Assembly (NCBI RefSeq): GCF_947495625.1
Contig: NZ_CANLZW010000035.1
Span: 1-50,099, forward strand
From: an uncultured Cocleimonas sp.
Lineage (GTDB): Bacteria; Pseudomonadota; Gammaproteobacteria; Thiotrichales; Thiotrichaceae
Direction: 5' to 3'
Length of the DNA stretch: 50,099 nt
Shown: positions 15,253 to 24,830 of the stretch, one piece after another
Numbering within the stretch: the first letter of the stretch is position 1
Layout: the number at the start of each line of letters is the position of its first letter
The notes under the pieces: model-generated
Database searches by the model: none
Told to the model about the DNA's origin: nothing
Seen by the model: only the letters and a program-made list of their open reading frames with translations
Position numbers and translations under genes: made by a program

Positions 15253-17094
15253 ATGAATACCCTTATCCAGAAAGTTACGAATAATATTATTGAACGCAGT
15301 AAGCCCTATCGAGAGGTTTATTTGGGACGCATCGCAGATGCAGACTCAAGAGGTGTTCATAGATCTGCATTAGGCTGTAGTAATCTGGCACATGGTTTTG
15401 CTGCCTGTTCAGCGGGTGATAAAGCATTGCTTTCTGAGGATGTAGTGCCAAATATTGCGATTGTGTCAGCGTATAACGATATGCTTTCAGCGCATCAGCC
15501 TTTTGAAGCATTTCCCAAGATTATTAAACAAGCATTACATGAAGCGGGTGCAACAGGGCAGTTTGCTGGCGGTGTTCCTGCGATGTGTGATGGTGTGACG
15601 CAATCACAACCGGGCATGGAACTCAGTTTATTTAGTCGTGATGTTATCGCACAGGCAACAGCCATTGCGCTGTCGCATAATATGTTCGATGGCGCATTAT
15701 ATTTAGGCGTGTGTGACAAAATTGTTCCTGGTCTAATGATTGGTGCTTTGACTTTTGGTCATTTGCCTGCGGTATTCGTTCCCGGTGGTCCAATGCCTTC
15801 AGGAATCAGTAATGAGGTTAAAGTAAAAGTTCGTCAAGACTTTGCTCAGGGTAAAGTGGACGAGAAAACATTATTACTCTCTGAATCTGGCTCATACCAT
15901 AGCCCCGGAACCTGTACTTTTTATGGTACTGCGAACAGTAATCAAATGTTGATGGAAATCATGGGACTGCATCTTCCCGGGTCATCATTTGTTGAGACTA
16001 ATACGCCTTTACGTACTGAACTGACTAAAGCTGCATCTACACAAGTATTATCCCTCATTGATACCGAATCAGGTTCAATGGGCATTGGTAAAATGCTGGA
16101 TGAGAAGAGTTTTGTGAATGCTGTTATTGGATTGCTGGCAACAGGTGGTTCGAGTAATCATACTTTGCATTTGATCGCTATGGCTCGTGCTGCGGGCATT
16201 GTGATTAACTGGCAGGATTTCCATGATCTTGCACAAGTCATTCCACTTCTTACCAAGCTTTATCCTAATGGCAGCGCAGACGTAAACCACTTCCACAGAG
16301 CGGGTGGCATGCCAGTAGTAATGAATGAATTACTAGAGAATGGCTTATTACATAATGAAGTGAAAACCATTATGGGTGAAGGGCTGAGTGCTTATACAAC
16401 CATGCCAAAATTAAAAGGCAAGGCGGGCACAGAAGAACTTAAGTGGAAAAAGAAAACGCTTAAAGACGAAAACAAAAACATCGTCAGCACAGTCGCAGAG
16501 CCCTTTAGCCATCACGGTGGATTAAGTATTCTACAGGGTAATATCGGTCGTAGTGTTATCAAAACCTCGGCATTAAAACCCGAGCACATGCTGATTGAAG
16601 CGCCGGCAGAGGTATTTGACTCGCAAGAGGCGTTACAAGACGCTTACCAAAATGGTGAGTTGAATAAAGACTTTGTTGCCGTTGTACGATACCAGGGCCC
16701 AAAGTCTAACGGTATGCCAGAATTGCATGGATTACTTCCTGCACTCGGTTCGTTACAGGATGAAGGATTTAAGATCGCGATTATTACTGATGGACGTATG
16801 TCAGGTGCATCGGGCAAGGTAGCATCTGCAATTCACATGACACCAGAAGCAAGCGAAGGTGGAGTGATTGCAGAAATAGAGCAAGGCGACATGATTCGAC
16901 TCGATGTTGAGAATTCCAGTGTGGAATTACTGGTTGATCCAACCGAATTAGCCAAAAGAAAAATAGTCGATCCGGATTTAAGTGGAAATCGCTTTGCCAT
17001 GGGGCGTGAATTGTTTGCCACATTGCGTGGTAACGTATCAGGTGCGGAAGAGGGTGCGTCTATCTTCAACTTGCCCGGCGAAGAGAGCGCTTAA
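15253..17094 (+). CDS. edd: Phosphogluconate dehydratase
   Basis: Converts 6-phosphogluconate to 2-keto-3-deoxy-6-phosphogluconate (KDPG), the first unique Entner-Doudoroff step. 613 residues, as expected for this IlvD/Edd iron-sulfur family. Cluster-ligand regions GVPAMCDGVTQ, LGVCDKIVPGLMIG and SPGTCTFYGTANSNQ each hold a conserved Cys. Other signatures are GGSSNHTLHL and the C-terminal DGRMSGASGKV. The leader is 74 bases after zwf, so it probably shares the transcript. Confidence 0.96.
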   Translation: MNTLIQKVTNNIIERSKPYREVYLGRIADADSRGVHRSALGCSNLAHGFAACSAGDKALLSEDVVPNIAIVSAYNDMLSAHQPFEAFPKIIKQALHEAGATGQFAGGVPAMCDGVTQSQPGMELSLFSRDVIAQATAIALSHNMFDGALYLGVCDKIVPGLMIGALTFGHLPAVFVPGGPMPSGISNEVKVKVRQDFAQGKVDEKTLLLSESGSYHSPGTCTFYGTANSNQMLMEIMGLHLPGSSFVETNTPLRTELTKAASTQVLSLIDTESGSMGIGKMLDEKSFVNAVIGLLATGGSSNHTLHLIAMARAAGIVINWQDFHDLAQVIPLLTKLYPNGSADVNHFHRAGGMPVVMNELLENGLLHNEVKTIMGEGLSAYTTMPKLKGKAGTEELKWKKKTLKDENKNIVSTVAEPFSHHGGLSILQGNIGRSVIKTSALKPEHMLIEAPAEVFDSQEALQDAYQNGELNKDFVAVVRYQGPKSNGMPELHGLLPALGSLQDEGFKIAIITDGRMSGASGKVASAIHMTPEASEGGVIAEIEQGDMIRLDVENSSVELLVDPTELAKRKIVDPDLSGNRFAMGRELFATLRGNVSGAEEGASIFNLPGEESA

Positions 17095-17206
17095 AAACGT
17101 AAATAGAATTTATGCAGAGCTAGGCACTTTTTAATCATATCCTCTAATCCTTTTACCTGTAGTTTAAAAATAGGTAAAAAATTAATATAGCGTAAGGTCA
17201 CACATT

Positions 17207-17848
17207 ATGAATAATTCAACCTTAACACCACAGGAGATAATGGCTGTTTCTCCCGTTATTCCAGTTATTGAAATTGCTGATGTATCACAAGCAATTGATC
17301 TGGCTAACGCGCTTATCGCTGGTGGTATCAATGTATTGGAAATTACGCTTCGAACTGAAGCTGCATTAGCTTCGATTGAACTGTTAGCCAAAGAAGTACC
17401 CACAGCAGTCATCGGTGCAGGTACTGTATTAAACCCAGAAGACCTGGCAAAAGTGCGTGATGCAGGCGCTACCTTTGCAATAAGCCCGGGTTGTACTAAT
17501 GCACTATTACAAAGCGCCACTGATATGAACTTTCCGCTGATTCCAGGCGTTTCAACGGGTTCAGAAGTGATGAATGGTTTAGATCTGGGATATACACATT
17601 TCAAACTATTTCCTGCGACCAGTGTCGGTGGTATTTCGCTGTTAAAATCTTTTTCTGGGCCTTTTCAGCAAGCAAAATTTTGCCCAACAGGCGGCATAAA
17701 TGAAGGCAACTACCTCGATTTTCTGGCGCTGAAAAATGTTCTTTGTGTTGGCGGTAGCTGGGTGGCTCCAAGTGATTTAACCCGCTCAGGCGATTTTGAA
17801 AAAATTACTGAATTATCTGCTTCAGCCCTCGCAAAAGTAAGTGGCTAA
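17207..17848 (+). CDS. eda: KDPG aldolase
   Basis: Class I aldolase that cleaves KDPG to pyruvate and glyceraldehyde 3-phosphate. 213 residues. The Schiff-base lysine is K133 in HFKLFPA, the same number as in E. coli Eda; the catalytic Glu and Arg lie in EITLRT, and GAGTVLNPEDL and SPGCTNALL are the other family blocks. It is preceded by AAGGT and lies 112 bases downstream of edd. Confidence 0.96.
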   Translation: MNNSTLTPQEIMAVSPVIPVIEIADVSQAIDLANALIAGGINVLEITLRTEAALASIELLAKEVPTAVIGAGTVLNPEDLAKVRDAGATFAISPGCTNALLQSATDMNFPLIPGVSTGSEVMNGLDLGYTHFKLFPATSVGGISLLKSFSGPFQQAKFCPTGGINEGNYLDFLALKNVLCVGGSWVAPSDLTRSGDFEKITELSASALAKVSG

Positions 17849-17852
17849 TCTT

Positions 17853-18545
17853 ATGAAAAACACCTTACCTAAAGAAGAATGGTTAGTAGAGTCAGATGCT
17901 TCTGCCGTTGCTAAAAAGTCCTATCTAATAATTCTTAGAGCAGCTAAAGAAGCGATTGAAGAAAATGGTGTATTTCGTATCGTGTTAGCGGGTGGAACAA
18001 CCCCAGAGCGTATCTATAGAATGCTGGCAGCTGCTGAATGTGATTGGCAGAAGTGGGAAATTTTTCTAGGTGATGAACGCTGTTTGCCAGAATCATCACC
18101 AGAAAGAAACAGTCAGATTGCGATGAAAGCCTGGTTGAATGATATTGAGATACCCGCAGAAAATGTCCACTTTATTCCATCTGAACTGGGTGCAGATCTA
18201 GCTGCCAAAAACTATGCGGAAACGATTAAAAGCAAAATGCCTTTTGATTTAGTATTGCTAGGTATGGGTGAAGATGGTCACACGGCTAGTCTCTTTCCTG
18301 GTCATATGCATAACGAGGAAGAGCTAGTTCATGGCGTGCATAATGCACCCAAGCCTCCTTCAGATAGGGTGAGTTTAAGTACAGCAACCTTGAGTAATTC
18401 AGAGCAGGTATTAATTATCATTACGGGTGCTGGAAAAAAGGCGAGTGTGAAAGCATGGAACGAGGGTGAACCCCTTCCCATCGCTAAAATTTCAGCGATA
18501 AACATGCTAACGGTTATTTTAGATAGCGATGCTTCGCCAGCATAA
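17853..18545 (+). CDS. pgl: 6-phosphogluconolactonase (DevB type)
   Basis: Hydrolyses 6-phosphogluconolactone from Zwf to 6-phosphogluconate. 230 residues from the ATG at 17853. The signatures are AGGTTPERIYRML near the N-terminus, LGDERCLPESSPERNS and the catalytic-region GMGEDGHTASLFPG. An alternative GTG at 17841 would overlap the end of eda by eight bases and add four residues; neither start has a strong RBS, and translation is probably coupled to eda. Confidence 0.93.
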   Translation: MKNTLPKEEWLVESDASAVAKKSYLIILRAAKEAIEENGVFRIVLAGGTTPERIYRMLAAAECDWQKWEIFLGDERCLPESSPERNSQIAMKAWLNDIEIPAENVHFIPSELGADLAAKNYAETIKSKMPFDLVLLGMGEDGHTASLFPGHMHNEEELVHGVHNAPKPPSDRVSLSTATLSNSEQVLIIITGAGKKASVKAWNEGEPLPIAKISAINMLTVILDSDASPA

Positions 18546-18675
18546 AGAGGCTTGTTAATAGATGTCTGCTTAGACATCAATTAAATTTCGGACATCATCG
18601 ACACTTTTGTTAATCACAGTCATATAAAAGCCAAACAAAAAAGTCATATAAAATCCTTTTAAAGAAATAGTATCA

Positions 18676-20349
18676 ATGCCTTCAAAAAAGAATCAAAAAC
18701 CTTCGCTAACAGAACTTCCAGCATTTAAAGCGTTAGAAGATCATTATAATCTGATAAACCAGCTTAACATGCGTCATTTATTTACGACGGATCCCAAGCG
18801 TGGTGAAAAGTACTCAATCAAGCATAAGAGTTTGCTATTAGATTACTCTAAGAATCGTATTGTTGATGAGACTATTCCATTACTTTGTGATCTTGCAAGA
18901 GATGTCAATTTAGAGAGTTGGCGCGACCGCATGTTTTCTGGTGAAAAGATCAATAACACTGAAGACAGAGCCGTTTTACACACAGCATTGCGCAATGAAA
19001 CCAATCAACCTATTTACGTTGATGGCGAAGATGTGATGCCTAAAATAAATGCCACCATGGATAAAATGGAGGAGTTTGCAGGAAAGGTAAGAACAGGACA
19101 ATGGAAAGGCTTCAGTGATAAAGCGATAACCGATATCGTCAATATTGGTATTGGGGGCTCTGACTTAGGTCCGAAAATGGTTTATAACGCATTAAAGCCG
19201 TACCACCATAAAGGTCTAACGGTGCATTTTGTGTCTAATGTAGACGGCGCTCATATCGACGATATTCTCGAAGATATAAACCCGGAAACAACGCTCTTTA
19301 TTATCTCATCAAAAACCTTTACTACTCAGGAAACCATCACCAATGCACATATAGCCCGAAAGTGGTTATTGAAAAGTAAAGCGGAAGAAAAGCATGTTAG
19401 TAAACACTTTGTAACCGTTTCTACAAATCTGGAAGCAGCGATAAAATTTGGTATTGATGCTGAAAATATGTTCGAGTTCTGGGGCTGGGTGGGTGGTCGT
19501 TATTCGCTTTGGTCGGCTATCGGTCTTTCAATTGTTCTTTCTGTAGGGATGACTAACTTTAAGAAAATGCTGAGTGGAGCGCACTCGATGGATGAGCATT
19601 TTAAAGAAGCGCCTTTAGAAGAAAATATGCCAGTCATAATGGGCTTATTGGGGGTTTGGTATAACAACTTTTTCGGTGCCGAATCACACGGTATTTTCCC
19701 CTATGATCATTATTTAAGGGATTTAACTTTTTATCTTGAACAGGCTGATATGGAAAGCAATGGTAAATCAGTCGATAGAAAAGGTAACAAGGTAGATTAC
19801 GCAACGGGGCCAATTATCTGGGGAACATCGGGTATTAATGGCCAGCACGCGTTTTATCAGGCGATTCATCAAGGGACGCAAATGATCCCATCTGATTTTA
19901 TCGTTTCGATATTGACGCACAGCACTCATCAAGATCAACACGATATCATGATGGCAAATGCCCTTGCGCAAACGGAAGCCTTAATGAAGGGAAGAACGCT
20001 AGATGAAACCTACGCTGATTTTGTTGAAAGTAAGGTTAACTTAGAAAATGCCGAAGATCGTATTCATCATATGGTTTTTGAAGGCAATAACCCGACCAAT
20101 ACCTTATTGCTAACCAAACTGACACCACGTTCGCTTGGTATGCTGTTAGCGCTTTATGAGCATAAAATATTCGTGCAGGGCATTATCTGGAACTTAAACT
20201 CGTTTGATCAATGGGGCGTTGAATTAGGTAAAAAATTGACCAAAAATATATTGGCTGATTTTGGGCAACCTGAAACTATAACGACTCACGATAGCTCAAC
20301 TAACTCTTTAATCAACTACTACAAAAGTGTTGTTTACGGTCAGGAGTAA
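18676..20349 (+). CDS. pgi: Glucose-6-phosphate isomerase
   Basis: Interconverts fructose 6-phosphate and glucose 6-phosphate. 557 residues with [20 protein letters not shown], the first signature [16 protein letters not shown] and the second signature [18 protein letters not shown]. Its position at the end of the Entner-Doudoroff cluster suits funnelling fructose made from sorbitol or sucrose into Zwf. After the stop, a small ACTC/GAGT stem with a T-run (about 20350-20368) is a weak terminator candidate before convergent xylB. Confidence 0.96.
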   Translation: MPSKKNQKPSLTELPAFKALEDHYNLINQLNMRHLFTTDPKRGEKYSIKHKSLLLDYSKNRIVDETIPLLCDLARDVNLESWRDRMFSGEKINNTEDRAVLHTALRNETNQPIYVDGEDVMPKINATMDKMEEFAGKVRTGQWKGFSDKAITDIVNIGIGGSDLGPKMVYNALKPYHHKGLTVHFVSNVDGAHIDDILEDINPETTLFIISSKTFTTQETITNAHIARKWLLKSKAEEKHVSKHFVTVSTNLEAAIKFGIDAENMFEFWGWVGGRYSLWSAIGLSIVLSVGMTNFKKMLSGAHSMDEHFKEAPLEENMPVIMGLLGVWYNNFFGAESHGIFPYDHYLRDLTFYLEQADMESNGKSVDRKGNKVDYATGPIIWGTSGINGQHAFYQAIHQGTQMIPSDFIVSILTHSTHQDQHDIMMANALAQTEALMKGRTLDETYADFVESKVNLENAEDRIHHMVFEGNNPTNTLLLTKLTPRSLGMLLALYEHKIFVQGIIWNLNSFDQWGVELGKKLTKNILADFGQPETITTHDSSTNSLINYYKSVVYGQE

Positions 20350-20388
20350 ACACTCCTTGTGAGTTTTTATCTGCTTACTTTTGTCTGC

Positions 20389-21843
20389 TTATTTAGTAAC
20401 GCTTTTTATCGCAGGGTATAGCTTTTTGTAAGTATTGTAGGCCTCATCGTATTGATCGATATATTCCTTATCAGGCTCAAAGCTTTGTTCAATCGCAGGG
20501 CTTGTTAAAACGCTTGAGATGGCTTGATCAGATGTGGCTAAAATTGCTAATCTGGCGGCACCAAAAGCCCCGCCAAAATCACCTTTGGCTGGAATATCTA
20601 TCGGTAAATTAAGGGCTGTTGCCAAAACCTTTAACCAGTAGTGAGATTTAGAACCGCCACCTACGGCAGTCAGTGAACGTAATTGAGTACCAGAAGCTTC
20701 CAGAGCCGCCATATTGTCTCGTATTGCAAAAACAACTCCTTCTAATACTGATTGAGTGAGTGTTTTTCGATCACTATTGCGACTCATACCAATAAATGCA
20801 CCACGAATAGATGAATCGTTATAGGGTGTTCTTTCACCCGCTAGATAAGGTAAGAAATAGACACCTGAAGGCGCTTTTAACTCATTACCTAGTTCTTTGC
20901 TAAGATCGTTGGCGGGTACTCCTGTTATCTCGCTATACCAATTTAAAGAGTCTGCTGCTGATAAGATCACGCCCATCTGATGCCAGGTATCTGGAATGGC
21001 ATGACAAAAAGCATGTACTGCGCTTTTAGGATTAGGTGAGTAAGATGAATTCGCCGCGAAAAGTACGCCAGACGTACCGAGTGAGACGAATGACTGTCCC
21101 TCTTTAATAATGCCCATGCCGCAAGCGGAAGTTGCATTATCTCCCGCACCACCTGCCACTAACGGTGGGTTAGACACCCCCCACCTTTTAGCCAGTTTTT
21201 CTCTTAATTGACCACTAACTTCTGAACCTTCGACCAGCCTAGGCATTTGATTCTGATTCAATTCACACGCATCTAAAAGCGTTGATGACCATTGACGCTT
21301 TTCGACATTCAGCCATGAAGTGCCAGAAGCATCAGACATATCACTCACATATTCTCCTGTTAGCCATAAACGCACATAATCTTTGGGCAGTAATACTTTG
21401 TGTATTCGGGAGAAGATTTCAGGTTCGTTATTTCTTACCCAGGAAACCTTTGGGGCCGTGAAACCAGGGAAAACAATATTGCCAGAAATCTTTTGGAAGT
21501 CTGGATTTGAGTCCATCTGTTCAGCTTCGAAGTTGCTACGTGTGTCATTCCAGAGCATGCAAGGGCGTAGTATTTTATCATGCTTGTCTAGTAACGTTGC
21601 GCCGTGCATCTGGCCTGAAAGTCCAATACCTAAAACCGCAGACATTTGTTTGGCATGGGATTGTTTGATGCTATCTAATGTTGCTTTAGTCGCCTCAATC
21701 CAGTCTTCGGGATTTTGTTCTGACCATCCAGTATGTGGACGAGATATTTTGATAGAGTGATGTGCCGTCGCAATGATATTTTGGCTTTCATCTATGAGCA
21801 GTGATTTCACTCCTGATGTGCCAATATCAATACCTATATACAT
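20389..21843 (-). CDS. xylB: Xylulokinase
   Basis: FGGY-family kinase that phosphorylates D-xylulose to D-xylulose 5-phosphate. 484 residues. The phosphate loop IGIDIGTSGVKSLLID is at the N-terminus, GLSGQMHGATLLD near residue 85, the catalytic-Asp region AGGAGDNATSACG near 235, and GGGSKSHYWLKVLA near 395. Last gene of the frcB-frcC-frcA-araC-xylB operon. Bases 21173-21200, coding for about AKRWGVSN, match the dispersed repeat closely and use the otherwise uncommon AGG and GGG codons. The first 150 bases of the gene are nearly identical to the truncated copy at 36617-36920. Confidence 0.94.
   Translation of the reverse strand: MYIGIDIGTSGVKSLLIDESQNIIATAHHSIKISRPHTGWSEQNPEDWIEATKATLDSIKQSHAKQMSAVLGIGLSGQMHGATLLDKHDKILRPCMLWNDTRSNFEAEQMDSNPDFQKISGNIVFPGFTAPKVSWVRNNEPEIFSRIHKVLLPKDYVRLWLTGEYVSDMSDASGTSWLNVEKRQWSSTLLDACELNQNQMPRLVEGSEVSGQLREKLAKRWGVSNPPLVAGGAGDNATSACGMGIIKEGQSFVSLGTSGVLFAANSSYSPNPKSAVHAFCHAIPDTWHQMGVILSAADSLNWYSEITGVPANDLSKELGNELKAPSGVYFLPYLAGERTPYNDSSIRGAFIGMSRNSDRKTLTQSVLEGVVFAIRDNMAALEASGTQLRSLTAVGGGSKSHYWLKVLATALNLPIDIPAKGDFGGAFGAARLAILATSDQAISSVLTSPAIEQSFEPDKEYIDQYDEAYNTYKKLYPAIKSVTK
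21173..21200 (-). repeat. Dispersed repeat copy inside xylB
   Basis: GACACCCCCCACCTTTTAGC followed by CAGTTTTT agrees with the repeat at about 25 of 28 positions. It is translated in frame as part of xylulokinase without lengthening the protein relative to the family. Confidence 0.6.
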
Positions 21844-21909
21844 AATTGATGTTTACTCAGTGAAGGTGACTAGTAAGCATGAGTAAAGTGTCATTAGCAT
21901 GTTATGAAA

Positions 21910-22827
21910 TTACTGACTAAATCTAATTTTGCTTTGTTTTCTGTAGTCGCTTGGTGTCATGTTTTTTATTTCAATAAAGCGGCGATTAAAATTAGCCACA
22001 TTGTTGTATCCAACGTGATAGCAAATGGTACTGACGTATTGATCGGTTTCCATCAATAACTGGCAGGCTTTGTTTATTCGCAGTCTATTGACGAAATCAG
22101 TAAAGGTATTGCCAGAGGCTTTTCTGAAATAACGAGAAAATTGACTGCTATCCATCCCCGTTTTCTTTGCTATTTCTGCCATCGTAAACTGTGTAGAATA
22201 ATTCTCCGTAATATAATCGACAACTTTACTGATGCGATTCATCGAGGCAAAATTATCTAAACCCTGTAACTGATTGTTAGAAAGTAACTGATAATCTTTA
22301 TGTTCTGATAAGGCAGAAAATAGTTCTAAAAACGCATTGAAACGGGGAAGACCAGTTGACGTTTTAATCAGTTTAATTTTCTCTTCTGCAAAGTCACTTA
22401 TACCAAAAAACTCTATGCCATTTTTAGAACGATCTAGAAGGGGTAAAACCTGGCGTAATTCTGGCAGGTATTCACAACATCTACGAAATGGATCATCCAA
22501 AAACTGTAATCCAAGATCTCTACGTTTAACACCTTCCGGAGGAACATCTGTAGAAATCCAGTTGTGAGCTAGGCGTGGACCAGTTAGAACCAGATTGCCG
22601 GGTTTAAAGATGCCAATATAGTCTCCGACAAACATTTTGCCACTGGTTTCTAAAATTAAATGTAATTCATATTCTTCATGCTGGTGCCAACGAATTAGAG
22701 GGTTGGGTGCGCCATGTTCCACGCATCGCAGAAAACCATAAGAGCCTTCTGGTTCATAACCTAACGTTGAATTGCGTTGAAATGCTTGTTCAAGGATAGG
22801 TGTGTATTTAACGCTGTTGTTTTTCAT
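21910..22827 (-). CDS. AraC-family regulator of the frc/xylB operon
   Basis: 305 residues. The N-terminal half is a cupin-like effector domain (IRWHQHEEYELHLI, then GDYIGIFKPGNLVLTGP). The C-terminal 100 residues carry two helix-turn-helix motifs: MAEIAKKTGMDSSQFSRYF and a second one around VSTICYHVGYNNVANFNRRF. It sits between frcA (48 bases) and xylB (66 bases), so it likely responds to the imported sugar or a phosphorylated product. A paralog lies at 36987-37904; their DNA-binding halves are almost identical while sensor halves differ. Activation of both loci through one binding site is an inference. Confidence 0.9.
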   Translation of the reverse strand: MKNNSVKYTPILEQAFQRNSTLGYEPEGSYGFLRCVEHGAPNPLIRWHQHEEYELHLILETSGKMFVGDYIGIFKPGNLVLTGPRLAHNWISTDVPPEGVKRRDLGLQFLDDPFRRCCEYLPELRQVLPLLDRSKNGIEFFGISDFAEEKIKLIKTSTGLPRFNAFLELFSALSEHKDYQLLSNNQLQGLDNFASMNRISKVVDYITENYSTQFTMAEIAKKTGMDSSQFSRYFRKASGNTFTDFVNRLRINKACQLLMETDQYVSTICYHVGYNNVANFNRRFIEIKNMTPSDYRKQSKIRFSQ

Positions 22828-22875
22828 GAAATTGGAAAAATATTTATTTTAAGTTAATCTGATACTTCAGTTTAA

Positions 22876-23664
22876 TTATGTAGTTTCAGAAGCATCATGC
22901 GGAACTTTTGCACCGGTCATAAAGGCTACGGCATCTGACATAGAATAATCTTTTGGATCAATTACGCATAATCGTTTGCCGAGTCTGTGAATATGTATTC
23001 GATCCGCGACTTCAAAAACATGTGGCATATTATGTGAAATCAAAACGATTGGGATGCCGCGGGAACGCACATCACTGATTAATTCTAATACTTTACGTGA
23101 TTCCTTTACACCCAGTGCGGCTGTCGGTTCATCAAGAATAATTACCTTTGAACCGAATGCCGCAGCGCGTGCCACAGCAACCCCCTGACGTTGACCACCT
23201 GACAATGTTTCAACCGTCTGATTTATATTCTGGATTGTCAATAATCCCAGTTCTGACAATTTGTCACGAGCGATTTGTTCCATTTTAGGGCGATCAAGCA
23301 TACGTAAGTATTTTCCGAGAAAGCCTTCTTTACGTATCTCACGGCCCATAAACATATTATCCGCGATTGATAGAGCAGGGGAGAGCGCAAGATTCTGGTA
23401 TACCGTTTCTATACCGGCTTCACGAGCGTCAATGGGTGAGGTGAAATGCACTGGCTTACCTTCAAGCATAACTTCGCCTTCATCAGGAATTGTAGCTCCG
23501 GACACAGCTTTAATCATACTGGATTTTCCTGCACCATTATCTCCGATAACAGCTAGGATTTCTCCTGGGTATAAATCGAAATCAGCATGATCTAGGGCGG
23601 TGACTCGACCATAGCGTTTTACCAGACCGCGACCCGTTAATATAGGTTCTACGTTGTTGTTCAT
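22876..23664 (-). CDS. frcA: Sugar ABC transporter ATPase, FrcA-like
   Basis: 262-residue single-domain ATPase of the ribose/fructose CUT2 class. Walker A GDNGAGKSS (41-49), signature LSGGQRQGVAVARAAAF, Walker B VIILDEPTAALG, H-loop LISHNM. A single ATPase domain, where most CUT2 systems have a fused double one, and the GQRQGVAVARA signature point to the FrcA type, known from Sinorhizobium for fructose, mannose and ribose. Its start overlaps the frcC stop by four bases (ATGA), with GGAGGG upstream. Confidence 0.88.
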   Translation of the reverse strand: MNNNVEPILTGRGLVKRYGRVTALDHADFDLYPGEILAVIGDNGAGKSSMIKAVSGATIPDEGEVMLEGKPVHFTSPIDAREAGIETVYQNLALSPALSIADNMFMGREIRKEGFLGKYLRMLDRPKMEQIARDKLSELGLLTIQNINQTVETLSGGQRQGVAVARAAAFGSKVIILDEPTAALGVKESRKVLELISDVRSRGIPIVLISHNMPHVFEVADRIHIHRLGKRLCVIDPKDYSMSDAVAFMTGAKVPHDASETT

Positions 23665-24722
23665 GCTGACACCCTCCTAATCCATTGATCTATCGCAACG
23701 GCAGATATGATTAAAATCCCAATTAACATGTAAGTCCATTGTGGATCAGTGCCGATGAGCCTTAACCCTAATGAGAAGACGCCTACTATGAGAGCGCCGA
23801 ACAACATCCCCATTATCGAACCACGGCCACCAAATAGAGATATACCACCGATTACTACTGCAGTGATTGATTCTATATTCGCAAATTGACCAGCTGTGGG
23901 CGAAACTGAGCCGATTCTCCCAATAAGTACCCAACCCGCTAAAGCGCAAATTAAACCAGCTATTACGTACACTGAAATCAAAGTCTTTTTTACTTGTACC
24001 CCTGAAAGTTCTGCTGCTTCAGAATCATCACCGATAGCATAAACATGGCGACCCCAGGCGGTATGATTGAGAATGTAATTTAAGACCACAACTAGAATTA
24101 CCATGGCAATAACGCCATAAGTAAAAACTGCACCGCCAATCTTCAGCTTTTCGCCAAAAAAGTGCAAAGACGCTGCTTTTTCTGCAATATCCTGACTCCG
24201 TATAGTTTCATTAGCTGAGTAAAGAAAATTCGTTGCTAGTACAATTTGCCACATGCCTAAGGTGACAATAAATGGTGGGAGCTTAATTACCGCGACCAAA
24301 AATCCGTTGATAAATCCACAAATAGCTCCAACACCTAAGCCGCATAGAATTGCGAGTTCAGCGGGCATACCATAGCGAAAGGTAAACTGTCCCATGACTA
24401 CCGACGTGAGAACCATGATAGCTCCAACGGACAAATCAATGCCTGCAGTAATAATAACTAGTGTCTGAGCTGCTCCAACAAAACCAACTATGGCGACTTG
24501 TTGCAAAATTAGCGTAAGTGAAAAAGGTGAGAAGAACTTATCGCCTAGTATTAAACCAAAAATAAGTAGCGACATTAATAAAACAATTAAAGGCACTAGA
24601 GCTGGATTAGCATGAAGTAGACTTTGTATTTTATCTAGTAGTGTTTTTTTCTGTGAAAAAGAAGCAATGTCAGTCGCACTGTCACTGAGGACTGATTCAA
24701 AATCTTGTTTTGATTTGGGCAT
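23661..24722 (-). CDS. frcC: Sugar ABC transporter permease, FrcC-like
   Basis: 353-residue CUT2 permease in the inner membrane with about eight to ten helices. Family marks are AGIDLSVGAIMVL, GFINGFLVAVIKLPPFIVTLGM and the C-terminal VIGGISLFGGRGSIMG. An N-terminal cytoplasmic extension of about 35 residues precedes the first helix. It is translationally coupled to frcA through a four-base overlap and separated from frcB by 108 bases holding a hairpin. Confidence 0.9.
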   Translation of the reverse strand: MPKSKQDFESVLSDSATDIASFSQKKTLLDKIQSLLHANPALVPLIVLLMSLLIFGLILGDKFFSPFSLTLILQQVAIVGFVGAAQTLVIITAGIDLSVGAIMVLTSVVMGQFTFRYGMPAELAILCGLGVGAICGFINGFLVAVIKLPPFIVTLGMWQIVLATNFLYSANETIRSQDIAEKAASLHFFGEKLKIGGAVFTYGVIAMVILVVVLNYILNHTAWGRHVYAIGDDSEAAELSGVQVKKTLISVYVIAGLICALAGWVLIGRIGSVSPTAGQFANIESITAVVIGGISLFGGRGSIMGMLFGALIVGVFSLGLRLIGTDPQWTYMLIGILIISAVAIDQWIRRVSA

Positions 24723-24773
24723 GGTTACACCTTAAATAGATGAATAGTGTTCTTATTTAAAAAACTAATTTTT

Positions 24774-24810
24774 AAAACCTCATCGACTGAGAAGCAGACG
24801 ATGAGGTTTT
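24774..24810 (-). promoter_or_regulatory. Hairpin between frcB and frcC
   Basis: Arms AAAACCTCATCG (24774-24785) and CGATGAGGTTTT (24799-24810) are exact complements with a 13-base loop. It comes about 20 bases after the frcB stop on the minus strand. It may protect or partly terminate the frcB message. Confidence 0.65.
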
Positions 24811-24830
24811 GGTCTTATTTTAGCTCTGGT

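Noticed and set aside
23664-23685. GACACCCTCCTAATCC as a repeat copy
   Set aside because: It is the frcA ribosome binding site within the frcC end and lacks the G-run core.
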